Below are positions 15,941 through 24,282 of a stretch of DNA of 64,000 bases, piece after piece. A program made the position numbers and the translations under genes. Below the pieces are notes generated by a model that worked only from the letters and a program-made list of their open reading frames with translations, had not been told where the DNA came from and did not search any database. The stretch is taken from NCBI RefSeq assembly GCF_044003965.1, contig NZ_JBAWKC010000005.1, positions 124,001 through 188,000 on the forward strand. The letters are read 5' to 3'. How positions within the stretch are numbered: the first letter of the stretch is position 1; the number at the start of each line of letters is the position of its first letter. This DNA is from Yeosuana aquiaggeris (GTDB lineage Bacteria; Bacteroidota; Bacteroidia; Flavobacteriales; Flavobacteriaceae).

Positions 15941-18334
15941 ATGAATAAACGTAGAATTAAAAAAATAGCAGTTATTGGTTCTGGAATTATGGGAAGCGGT
16001 ATTGCTTGTCATTTCGCCAATATTGGTGTAGATGTACTTTTACTAGACATTATTCCAAGAGAATTAAATGACGCTGAAAAAGCAAAAGGTTTAACCCTTG
16101 AAAGCAAGCAGGTAAGAAATCGTTTAGTTAATGATTCACTCGCTAACTCTTTAAAATCTAAACCTTCTCCAATTTATCATCAAAGCTTTGCAAGCAGAAT
16201 CACTACTGGTAATTTAGAAGATGACATTGCAAAAGTAAAAGATGTTGACTGGATTATGGAAGTGGTTGTAGAACGTCTGGATATTAAAAAACTAGTATTT
16301 GAAAAATTAGAAAAATACAGAACTCCTGGTACATTAATAACATCAAATACTTCAGGGATCCCAATTCATTTTATGAGTGAAGGCCGAAGTGAAGACTTCC
16401 AGAAGCATTTCTGTGGAACCCATTTTTTTAACCCTGCTCGTTATTTAAAATTATTTGAAATTATTCCTGGACCAAAGACGGATGCTTCAGTTTTGGAATT
16501 TTTAAATGGCTATGGAGAACAATTCCTTGGCAAAACTTCAGTTATAGCCAAAGACACCCCTGCTTTCATTGGAAATAGAGTTGGCATTTTTGGGATTCAA
16601 AGTTTATTTCATCAGGTAAAAGATTTAGGCTTATCTGTAGAAGAAGTAGATAAATTAACAGGACCTGTTATTGGGCGCCCAAAATCAGCAACCTTTAGAA
16701 CCGTTGATGTTGTTGGGCTAGATACTTTAGTGCATGTCGCAAATGGTATTTATGAGAATTGCCCTGATGATGAAGCTCACGAATTGTTTAAGTTACCAGA
16801 TTTCATCAATACAATGATGGAAAATAAATGGTTGGGAAGTAAAACAGGTCAGGGATTTTATAAAAAAGAAGGCAAGGAAATCAAAGTACTTGATTTAAAC
16901 ACTTTAGAATATCGCGCCAGTAAAAAAACCAGTTTTGCGACTTTAGAACTAACAAAAACCATAGATAAAGTTATTGATCGTTTTAAAGTATTGGTTTCTG
17001 GTAAAGATAAAGCTGGAGATTTCTACAGAAAGAATTTTGCAGGTATGTTTGAATATGTATCAAATAGAATTCCCGAGATTTCAGATGAATTATATAAAAT
17101 AGATGATGCCATGAAAGCTGGTTTTGGTTGGGAACATGGACCTTTCCAAATTTGGGATGCAATTGGTGTTGAAAAAGGGATACAACTTATGAAAGCTGAA
17201 GGCAAACAACCTGCAGCTTGGGTGCAAGATATGTTGAATTCAGGAAACAAATCATTCTACTCTGTTAAAGATGGTGCCAGTTTCTATTATGATATTCCAA
17301 AGAAATCACAAGAGAAAATTCCAGGTCAAGACGCCTTTATCATTTTAGATAATATTAGAAAATCTAGAGAAGTCTTTAAAAACTCAGGAGTCGTTATTGA
17401 AGATTTGGGAGATGGAATCCTTAACTGCGAGTTCCAATCTAAAATGAATACTATTGGTGGTGATGTCTTGGCCGGATTAAATAAAGCTGTTGATTTAGCT
17501 GAAAAAGACTTTGCTGGTTTAGTTATTGGTAATCAAGGCGCTAATTTCTCTGTAGGGGCCAATATTGGAATGATTTTCATGATGGCAGCAGAGCAAGAAT
17601 ATGATGAGCTTAATATGGCAATAAAATATTTCCAAGACACCATGATGCGTATGCGGTATTCTGCAATTCCAACGGTGGCTGCTCCTCACGGTATGGCACT
17701 TGGTGGTGGCTGTGAATTATCTATGCATGCTGATAAAGTAGTCGCGGCAGCTGAAACCTATATTGGATTAGTTGAATTTGGAGTTGGTGTGATTCCTGGT
17801 GGCGGCGGTTCAAAAGAAATGGCTTTAAGAGCTTCTGACACCTTTAGAAAAAATGATGTAGAACTAAATGTACTTCAGGAATATTTCTTAACTATTGGAA
17901 TGGCAAAAGTAGCTACTTCAGCTTATGAAGCTTTTGATTTAGGCATTCTTCAAAAAGGAAAAGATGTTGTTGTTGTAAATAGAGACCGACAAATTGCGAC
18001 CGCTAAAGCATATGCGAAATTAATGGCTGAACAAGGCTACACACAACCTGTAAAACGAACCGATGTAAAAGTTCTGGGTAAACAAGCTTTAGGCATGTTT
18101 TTAGTTGGAACCGATGCGATGGAAGCTAGTAACTATATTAGCGAGCATGACCATAAAATTGCTAATAAATTGGCCTATGTCATGGCTGGTGGTGATTTAT
18201 CTGAACCTACTTTAGTAAGTGAACAATACTTATTAGACTTAGAGCGAGAAGCCTTCTTAAGTTTATGTACAGAGCGCAAGACTTTAGAACGTATTCAACA
18301 CATGTTAAAAACAGGAAAACCTTTAAGAAACTAA
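15941..18334 (+). CDS. fadN: Bifunctional 3-hydroxyacyl-CoA dehydrogenase / enoyl-CoA hydratase
   Basis: Performs the hydration and NAD-dependent oxidation steps of beta-oxidation. The dehydrogenase comes first: Rossmann motif GSGIMGSGIACHFA at residues ~13-26, then CGTHFFNPARYLKLFEIIPG and KDTPAFIGNRVG. The crotonase-like domain comes second, with GANFSVGANIG and the oxyanion-hole segment PHGMALGGGCELSMHAD near residue 585. This order is the reverse of E. coli FadB and matches Bacillus subtilis FadN, as does the 797-residue length. The following genes, fadA and fadE, also match the Bacillus fadNAE order. The gap to fadA is 4 bp, which suggests tight translational linkage. Confidence 0.9.
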   Translation: MNKRRIKKIAVIGSGIMGSGIACHFANIGVDVLLLDIIPRELNDAEKAKGLTLESKQVRNRLVNDSLANSLKSKPSPIYHQSFASRITTGNLEDDIAKVKDVDWIMEVVVERLDIKKLVFEKLEKYRTPGTLITSNTSGIPIHFMSEGRSEDFQKHFCGTHFFNPARYLKLFEIIPGPKTDASVLEFLNGYGEQFLGKTSVIAKDTPAFIGNRVGIFGIQSLFHQVKDLGLSVEEVDKLTGPVIGRPKSATFRTVDVVGLDTLVHVANGIYENCPDDEAHELFKLPDFINTMMENKWLGSKTGQGFYKKEGKEIKVLDLNTLEYRASKKTSFATLELTKTIDKVIDRFKVLVSGKDKAGDFYRKNFAGMFEYVSNRIPEISDELYKIDDAMKAGFGWEHGPFQIWDAIGVEKGIQLMKAEGKQPAAWVQDMLNSGNKSFYSVKDGASFYYDIPKKSQEKIPGQDAFIILDNIRKSREVFKNSGVVIEDLGDGILNCEFQSKMNTIGGDVLAGLNKAVDLAEKDFAGLVIGNQGANFSVGANIGMIFMMAAEQEYDELNMAIKYFQDTMMRMRYSAIPTVAAPHGMALGGGCELSMHADKVVAAAETYIGLVEFGVGVIPGGGGSKEMALRASDTFRKNDVELNVLQEYFLTIGMAKVATSAYEAFDLGILQKGKDVVVVNRDRQIATAKAYAKLMAEQGYTQPVKRTDVKVLGKQALGMFLVGTDAMEASNYISEHDHKIANKLAYVMAGGDLSEPTLVSEQYLLDLEREAFLSLCTERKTLERIQHMLKTGKPLRN

Positions 18335-18338
18335 AAAA

Positions 18339-19529
18339 ATGAGACAAGCATATATAGTAAAAGCATATAGAACCGCGGTTGGAAAAGCTCCAAAAGGAGT
18401 ATTCCGCTTTAAAAGAGCCGATGAATTGGGCGCAGAGACCATTCAATACATGATGAAGGAATTACCAAATCTAGATGTAAAACGCATTGATGACGTTATT
18501 GTTGGAAATGCCATGCCTGAAGGTTCTCAAGGACTTAATATGGCCAGATTTATATCACTAATTGGATTGAATAGTGTTGATGTGCCGGGTGTAACCGTTA
18601 ATCGGTTTTGCTCGTCAGGAGTTGAAACCATTGCTATTGCAGCTGCTAAAATACAAGCCGGTATGGCCGATTGTATTATTGCTGGTGGTGCAGAAAGCAT
18701 GAGTTCGGTCCCAATGACAGGTTTTAAACCAGAATTAAATTATGACACCATTAAATCCGGGCATGAAGATTATTATTGGGGTATGGGAAATACGGCTGAG
18801 GCCGTTGCAAATCAATTTAAAATTTCACGTGAAGATCAAGATGAATTCGCCTATAATTCACATATGAAAGCCCTGAAAGCCCTGGCTGAAAATCGTTTTC
18901 AAGAGCAAATTGCACCTATAGAGGTAGAACAGATCTATGTTGATGAAAACGGGAAACGAGCTACTAAAAAGTATACAGTTACAAAAGATGAAGGTCCGCG
19001 AGCAGGAACAAGTGTAGAAGCATTGGGGAAATTACGTCCAGTATTTGCCGCTAATGGAAGTGTCACAGCTGGTAACTCGTCACAAATGAGTGATGGTGCC
19101 GCTTTTGTCATGGTGATGAGTGAAGACATGGTCAAAGAATTAAATCTAGAACCGATTGCAAGATTGGTAAATTATGCCGCTGCTGGTGTTGAACCCAGAA
19201 TTATGGGGATTGGCCCGGTAAAAGCCATTCCAAAGGCGCTTAAACTAGCCGGCTTAAAACAAGAGGATTTATCTCTAATAGAACTAAATGAAGCTTTTGC
19301 ATCTCAATCATTGGCTGTTATCAGAGAATTAAACCTCAATCCTAATATCATAAATGTTAATGGAGGTGCCATCGCATTAGGTCATCCTCTAGGATGTACC
19401 GGAGCAAAATTATCAGTACAACTATTTGATGAAATGCGTAAACAGAACATGAAAAATAAATATGGGGCAGTCACTATGTGCGTTGGAACTGGACAGGGAG
19501 CTTGTGGCATATTTGAATTTTTAAATTAA
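18339..19529 (+). CDS. fadA: Acetyl-CoA C-acyltransferase (3-ketoacyl-CoA thiolase)
   Basis: Thiolytic last step of beta-oxidation. The acyl-accepting Cys lies in TVNRFCSSGVE (C91). The His of GHPLGCTGAK and the second Cys in MCVGTGQGACG (C381) complete the catalytic set. The 396 residues are normal for a degradative thiolase. It lies between fadN (4 bp) and fadE (18 bp). A biosynthetic acetoacetyl-CoA thiolase would look similar; the operon context argues for the degradative role. Confidence 0.92.
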   Translation: MRQAYIVKAYRTAVGKAPKGVFRFKRADELGAETIQYMMKELPNLDVKRIDDVIVGNAMPEGSQGLNMARFISLIGLNSVDVPGVTVNRFCSSGVETIAIAAAKIQAGMADCIIAGGAESMSSVPMTGFKPELNYDTIKSGHEDYYWGMGNTAEAVANQFKISREDQDEFAYNSHMKALKALAENRFQEQIAPIEVEQIYVDENGKRATKKYTVTKDEGPRAGTSVEALGKLRPVFAANGSVTAGNSSQMSDGAAFVMVMSEDMVKELNLEPIARLVNYAAAGVEPRIMGIGPVKAIPKALKLAGLKQEDLSLIELNEAFASQSLAVIRELNLNPNIINVNGGAIALGHPLGCTGAKLSVQLFDEMRKQNMKNKYGAVTMCVGTGQGACGIFEFLN

Positions 19530-19547
19530 AAAAACAGTATTAAAAAA

Positions 19548-21356
19548 ATGGAAACAAAAGACAAAGACTTATTAAGAGGTGGTCAATTTCTGGTAAAAGA
19601 AACTAAATGTGAAGACGTGTTTACTCCTGAAGATTTCTCGGAGGAACAAAAAATGATGAAAGAAGCAGTAATGGAATTTAATGATCGTGAAATCATTCCT
19701 TATAAGTCAAGATTTGAAGCGAAAGATTATGCGCTCACAGAATCATGTATGAAAAAAGCAGGTGATCTTGGGTTTTTAAGTGTGGCAGTTCCTGAAGCTT
19801 ATGGAGGTTTGGGTATGGGCTTTGTTTCAACATTGTTAACCTGTGACTATATCTCCAGCGGAACAGGTTCTTTTAGTACGGCCTTTGGTGCTCATACTGG
19901 CATTGGCACATTGCCGATAATATTATACGGGACTGAAGAACAAAAACAAAAATACATTCCAAAACTGGCTACTGGTGAATGGTTTGGGGCCTATTGTTTA
20001 ACAGAACCTGGTGCAGGAAGTGATGCCAATTCAGGCAAAACAACTGCTACCTTATCTGAAGATGGGAAAAGCTATAAAATTAATGGTCAAAAAATGTGGA
20101 TCTCTAATGCAGGTTTTTGCAAATTAATGATCGTATTTGCCCGCATTGAAAATGATAAAAACATTACTGGTTTTATTGTAGAATATAATAAAGACAAGCC
20201 AAACGGAATTACTTTAGGGGAAGAAGAGCATAAATTAGGTATTCGTTCCTCCTCAACACGTCAAGTATTCTTTACTGACACCGTTGTACCAGTTGAAAAC
20301 ATGTTATCTGAAAGAGGTAATGGGTTTAAAATTGCTATGAATGCGTTAAACGTTGGACGTATTAAATTAGCGGCTGCTTGCCTTGATTCACAAAGACGCA
20401 TTACTACTATCGCGGTGCAATACGCTAATGAAAGAAAACAATTTAATACAGCTATTGCTGATTTTGGTGCCATAAAAGCCAAATTGGCTGAAATGTCTGC
20501 CAGTGCTTATGCGGGGGAATCTGCATGTTACAGAGCCGCAAAAGACATTGAAGACCGTATAGCCCTTCGTGTTGCTGCGGGGAACACACATCAGGAAGCA
20601 GAACTAAAAGGCGTTGAAGAATATGCTATAGAATGTTCTATTTTAAAAGTGGCCGTTTCTGAAGATGTTCAAAACTGTGCTGATGAAGGTATTCAAATTT
20701 TTGGTGGCATGGGATTCTCAGAAGACACCCCAATGGAAGCTGCCTGGAGAGATGCAAGAATTGCCAGAATTTATGAAGGCACCAATGAAATAAACAGAAT
20801 GCTCTCAGTTGGCATGTTAGTTAAAAAAGCCATGAAAGGTCATGTCGATCTATTAGGCCCGGCCACTGCAGTAGCTAACGAACTTATGGGAATTCCATCC
20901 TTTGAAACTCCAGACTATTCTGAGTTGTTTTCTGAGGAAAAAGACATGATAGCAAAACTTAAAAAGATATTTTTAATGGTTGCAGGGGCCGCAGTTCAAA
21001 AATTTGGACCAGATTTAGATAGCCATCAACAATTATTAATTGCTGCTTCAGACATATTAATTGAAATATATATGGCAGAATCTGCCATTTTAAGAACGGA
21101 GAAAAATGCAAAACGTTTTGGTGAAGAGGCTCAAAAAGTTCAAATAGCGATGGCTAAATTATATTTATACAACGCCGTTTCAATTGTTGAGAAAAATGGT
21201 AAAGAAAGTATCATTTCATTTGCAGAAGGCGACGAACAGCGTATGCTGTTAATGGGTCTCAAACGCTTTGTGAAATATACTAATTATCCGGATATTGTAG
21301 ATCTGCGCAGGGATATAGCTGAAAAAGTAAAAGCAGAAAACAGGTATTGTTTTTAA
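19548..21356 (+). CDS. fadE: Acyl-CoA dehydrogenase (long form, FadE-like)
   Basis: FAD enzyme for the first oxidation of beta-oxidation. FAD-domain motifs are WFGAYCLTEPGAGSDANS and GQKMWISNAGF. The catalytic base is the Glu in ARIYEGTNEINR (about E410). The chain is 602 residues, about 200 more than the short ACAD type. The extra C-terminal helical region is as in the B. subtilis FadE group. It is the last gene of the MarR-fadN-fadA-fadE operon and is closed by a strong hairpin. Electron transfer flavoprotein genes are not in this window. Confidence 0.92.
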   Translation: METKDKDLLRGGQFLVKETKCEDVFTPEDFSEEQKMMKEAVMEFNDREIIPYKSRFEAKDYALTESCMKKAGDLGFLSVAVPEAYGGLGMGFVSTLLTCDYISSGTGSFSTAFGAHTGIGTLPIILYGTEEQKQKYIPKLATGEWFGAYCLTEPGAGSDANSGKTTATLSEDGKSYKINGQKMWISNAGFCKLMIVFARIENDKNITGFIVEYNKDKPNGITLGEEEHKLGIRSSSTRQVFFTDTVVPVENMLSERGNGFKIAMNALNVGRIKLAAACLDSQRRITTIAVQYANERKQFNTAIADFGAIKAKLAEMSASAYAGESACYRAAKDIEDRIALRVAAGNTHQEAELKGVEEYAIECSILKVAVSEDVQNCADEGIQIFGGMGFSEDTPMEAAWRDARIARIYEGTNEINRMLSVGMLVKKAMKGHVDLLGPATAVANELMGIPSFETPDYSELFSEEKDMIAKLKKIFLMVAGAAVQKFGPDLDSHQQLLIAASDILIEIYMAESAILRTEKNAKRFGEEAQKVQIAMAKLYLYNAVSIVEKNGKESIISFAEGDEQRMLLMGLKRFVKYTNYPDIVDLRRDIAEKVKAENRYCF

Positions 21357-21380
21357 TAATTTTTGACTCATTCAAATGTA

Positions 21381-21410
21381 AAAACGCTCCCAATATTGGG
21401 AGCGTTTTTT
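21381..21410. terminator. Terminator after fadE
   Basis: Perfect palindrome of 28 nt (half AAAACGCTCCCAAT) followed by T's on the plus strand, between the convergent fadE and metalloprotease genes. It can serve both directions. Confidence 0.85.
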
Positions 21411-21436
21411 ATTATAGCATCTATTTAAAGACTACT

Positions 21437-22450
21437 TTAATTATTAGGCCATACACCCCAGTTACTGCAATACCCGGCTTCATCAGTCCCAGAGATATCC
21501 CTTCTTCCAACAGAATAAGCTGCATTCATTAGAGCGGCTGGAGAAAAATGAAGCGCACCACTACCACCATCTCTAAAAGCCGTTCCAAAATGATCTTGAC
21601 TTAAACCATGGCCTACCTCATGAAGTACAACAGTTTCAAAATCTATAGCATTATCAACATCAAATAAAACATCGTTTGGAGCATCCTGCCAATTAAAACC
21701 ATCATTAATGTAGATTTCACTTAAAGCGGTGTCTCCTTTACCATTTCCATCAATATCAGTACCATAGCTAAATGTAAATGTTACGCCAAGAGTACCTGTC
21801 CCTGCACCCGGTCCAAGTGCAGTTTCAAAAAAAGCAGCAGGTAAAATTCCTGCATGGGCAATTGCTCCTGTAATCACGAGTCCAGACCCCCCAAATCCAG
21901 TAAAAAACTGAACAAGTCCAATGTCAAAATCAGATGAGAATAAAAATGGAATGTCAAGACCACCAGAACATGCCACTGCATCCCAATTATTCATGGAATT
22001 AACCATGGCATCAAATGTAGCCTGTTCACTCATACCTGAACTTGTGCCCAATTGTGTGTTATCAATCCAATATGGGACTGCTGCACCAAAACCGTTATTT
22101 CGAGGATCATTTGGTACCCAGTCAAAATCAATTTGTTTACTTCCTTTATCATCAAAAAATACGGTTCTTCCTGCTTCATCTACTCCCAATATTTCAACTT
22201 TTTCCAGCTTAATGCCTTGACCCACAAGAGCAGCATTAATTTGAATCATAAAATCTAGAACGGGGTCATTATTACTCTTGCCACCTCGTTTTGCTTGTAT
22301 GCCTGCATCGAAATTAACCTCTATTTTTTTAATAAAGCTTTGATCAAACCCCTTACTAGCTTGACTGTCATTAGATTGCACAGTTACTCCGTCTTCCTGA
22401 CAAGCTACTAATAGCAATGACAGGGTTAATAAATTGAATAATTTTTTCAT
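21437..22450 (-). CDS. Metzincin-like zinc metalloprotease lipoprotein
   Basis: I choose the ATG at 22450 because it opens into a lipoprotein signal (MKKLFNLLTLSLLLVACQ, lipobox Cys at 17). An upstream in-frame start at 22486 would only add 12 polar residues. The zinc site is LHEVGHGLSQDHF: His277, Glu278, His281 and His287 fit HExxHxxxxxH of metzincins, although the usual Gly three residues after the second His is Ser here. The Asp/Gly-rich segments around it (YGTDIDGNGKGDT, FDVDNAID) may bind calcium as in matrixins. The C-terminus keeps AALMNAAYSVGRR, which could supply the Met-turn. It is expected in the periplasm or at the cell surface. Substrate unknown. Confidence 0.75.
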   Translation of the reverse strand: MKKLFNLLTLSLLLVACQEDGVTVQSNDSQASKGFDQSFIKKIEVNFDAGIQAKRGGKSNNDPVLDFMIQINAALVGQGIKLEKVEILGVDEAGRTVFFDDKGSKQIDFDWVPNDPRNNGFGAAVPYWIDNTQLGTSSGMSEQATFDAMVNSMNNWDAVACSGGLDIPFLFSSDFDIGLVQFFTGFGGSGLVITGAIAHAGILPAAFFETALGPGAGTGTLGVTFTFSYGTDIDGNGKGDTALSEIYINDGFNWQDAPNDVLFDVDNAIDFETVVLHEVGHGLSQDHFGTAFRDGGSGALHFSPAALMNAAYSVGRRDISGTDEAGYCSNWGVWPNN

Positions 22451-22511
22451 TTGTTTAATTGGTTTGGTTAATAAAAAGTTTTCCAAAACAATAAATGGTT
22501 AAAGTCTGAAG

Positions 22512-22540
22512 TTGAGGGTAATAAAATACTATTAACTTTG
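22512..22540 (+). promoter_or_regulatory. Promoter in front of a decayed gene
   Basis: TTG (22512-22514), an 18-bp spacer and TAACTTTG (22533-22540) together match the Bacteroidota -33/-7 promoter, one of the best matches in the window. It points at the gene remnant downstream and could also drive the M28/M1 peptidase genes. Confidence 0.6.
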
Positions 22541-22628
22541 TAAGAATAAACCGAAGATACATTAATTAATTCCAAATCTTCCCAATTTTAAATTTAATTA
22601 TTATTAAATCTAAAACAGATAGAATAAA

Positions 22629-22933
22629 ATGGCAGAATGCATAAAAAATTATGAGCCCTTAACGTTCAATCAAAACGCCTCTGCACTTTTTAACTTGTAT
22701 AAAAAAAGATTTTAACTGAGTTTTTAAAGATTATAACGACTAAGTTCTTTCTAAAAATTACGATAGTCATTATGGCGTTTTTAGCAATTCAATATCAGGG
22801 GTTGCCTAATAATGAATAAAATTTCTCCCGAGAGGATATTTCAAAAGGTTTTATCAATCCTGAAATGATGCATGACGATTTAACATATTACCATTTAGAT
22901 AAAGTGATTTTTTATTATTTTAGTAAAAAATAA
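22629..22933 (+). pseudogene. Decayed coding remnant of unknown family
   Basis: Between the metalloprotease and the M28 peptidase genes, the plus strand reads as protein in three successive frames broken by stops. The first segment starts with ATG at 22629 and runs NYEPLTFNQNASALFNLYKK to a TAA at 22713. A second frame gives VFKDYND, stop, VLSKNYDSHYGVFSNSISGV. A third gives NNE, TAA, NFSREDISKGF and FINPEMMHDDLTYYHLDK, ending in a TAA at about 22931. Joined, they look like one continuous hydrophilic protein of about 100 residues with two frameshifts and three or more nonsense codons. A consensus promoter lies about 90 bp upstream. I do not recognise the family. The rest of the 486-bp intergenic region shows nothing else. 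Confidence 0.5.
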
Positions 22934-22936
22934 ATC

Positions 22937-24271
22937 ATGAATAAATTATGGACTGTTGCGCTATTCTTTTCATTTCAAATCATAATAGCACAATCACAGG
23001 TAAAACTCTATCAAATTATTGATAGTATTTCTCCCAAAAAAATTGAAAAAAGCATACAAACCCTCGTTAATTTTGGAACTAGGAATACCTTTAGTGATAC
23101 CATTTCAAAGACCCATGGTATTGGAGCTGCAAGACGTTGGATAAAATCTGAATTTGAATCCATCTCAAATGATTGTAACGAGTGCTTAAACGTATTTTAT
23201 CAAAAAGATTTTGTGACTAAAGAAGGGAATTCTAGGGTACCTCATGATGCCTGGGTAATTAATGTGGTAGCCGTTCAAAAAGGAACCAAATATCCCAACA
23301 GATATATTATCATGAGTGGCGATATTGACTCTCGTGCAGGTGATACCATGGATTTTACTAATGATGCACCTGGAGCCAATGATAATGCTTCAGGAATGGC
23401 TGGCACAATGGAAGCGGCCAGAGTTTTATCAAAGTACAAATTTGAGAATAGCATTATTTATGTAGGGCTTTCAGGTGAAGAGCAAGGTCTTTTTGGAGGT
23501 GCAGGTTTAGCAAAATATGCTCAGGAACAAGGTTGGGACATTATTGGGGTTTTAAACAATGATATGATTGGAAATATTAAAGGTGTTGATGGGGTTATCG
23601 ATAATAGAAGCTTTAGAATTTTCTCAGAACCAGTACCACCAACCGAAACAGAACGTGAACGACAAATGAGACGTTTTTATGGCGGCGAAGTTGATGGCAT
23701 CTCTCGACAGTTAGCCAGATACGTTCATAAAAATGTAAAAACATATATGCCAGAAATGAACCCTATGATGGTGTACAGATTAGATCGTTTTGGCCGTGGT
23801 GGCCATCATCGCCCTTTTAACGATTTAGGTTTTGCAGGTATTCGAATCATGGAAGCACATGAAAATTACACACAGCAGCATCAAAATGTTAGAGAAGAAA
23901 ATGGTATTAAATATGGTGATGTTATTGAACACGTCAATTTTGATTATGCTAAAAAACTTACTGCCGTAAATGCTATAAATTTAGCAAGTTTAGCTTGGGC
24001 TCCACCAGCACCTAAAAATGTGGCCATTGGCGGAATTGTTGAAGCTTCCGCAAAATTTGAGTGGGATAAAGTAGATGGTGCCGTTGGTTATAAAATTTAT
24101 TGGCGTGATACCACATCACCAACATGGGATAATAGTCGCTTTGTAGGCGATGTTTCAGAGTTCGTCCTAAAAGGTGTTGTTATTGATAATTATTTCTTTG
24201 GCATTGCTTCTGTGGGAAAAAATGGCTTTGAAAGCCCCGTTGTATTTCCTAATAAATTAATGAGAAACTAA
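22937..24271 (+). CDS. Secreted M28-family zinc peptidase with C-terminal FN3-like domain
   Basis: Begins with a signal peptide (MNKLWTVALFFSFQIIIAQ). The M28 metal-binding pattern is visible. GANDNASGMAGTMEAARVL carries the bridging Asp, LSGEEQGLFGGAG holds the catalytic Glu pair, and LNNDMIGNIKG carries another metal ligand. A late GGHHRPFNDLGF supplies a His. Residues ~350-444 look like a fibronectin type III domain (APKNVAIGG, FEWDKVDGAVGYKIYW). It is predicted to be a periplasmic or surface aminopeptidase. It is followed after 11 bp by an M1 aminopeptidase gene, and the pair probably work on peptides together. Start supported by the signal peptide. Confidence 0.9.
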   Translation: MNKLWTVALFFSFQIIIAQSQVKLYQIIDSISPKKIEKSIQTLVNFGTRNTFSDTISKTHGIGAARRWIKSEFESISNDCNECLNVFYQKDFVTKEGNSRVPHDAWVINVVAVQKGTKYPNRYIIMSGDIDSRAGDTMDFTNDAPGANDNASGMAGTMEAARVLSKYKFENSIIYVGLSGEEQGLFGGAGLAKYAQEQGWDIIGVLNNDMIGNIKGVDGVIDNRSFRIFSEPVPPTETERERQMRRFYGGEVDGISRQLARYVHKNVKTYMPEMNPMMVYRLDRFGRGGHHRPFNDLGFAGIRIMEAHENYTQQHQNVREENGIKYGDVIEHVNFDYAKKLTAVNAINLASLAWAPPAPKNVAIGGIVEASAKFEWDKVDGAVGYKIYWRDTTSPTWDNSRFVGDVSEFVLKGVVIDNYFFGIASVGKNGFESPVVFPNKLMRN

Positions 24272-24282
24272 ATATTTGTAAT

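Noticed and set aside
22629..22715. A free-standing 28-residue protein gene (ATG 22629 to TAA 22713).
   Set aside because: The protein-like character continues past its stop in other frames up to 22933, so a decayed longer gene explains it better.
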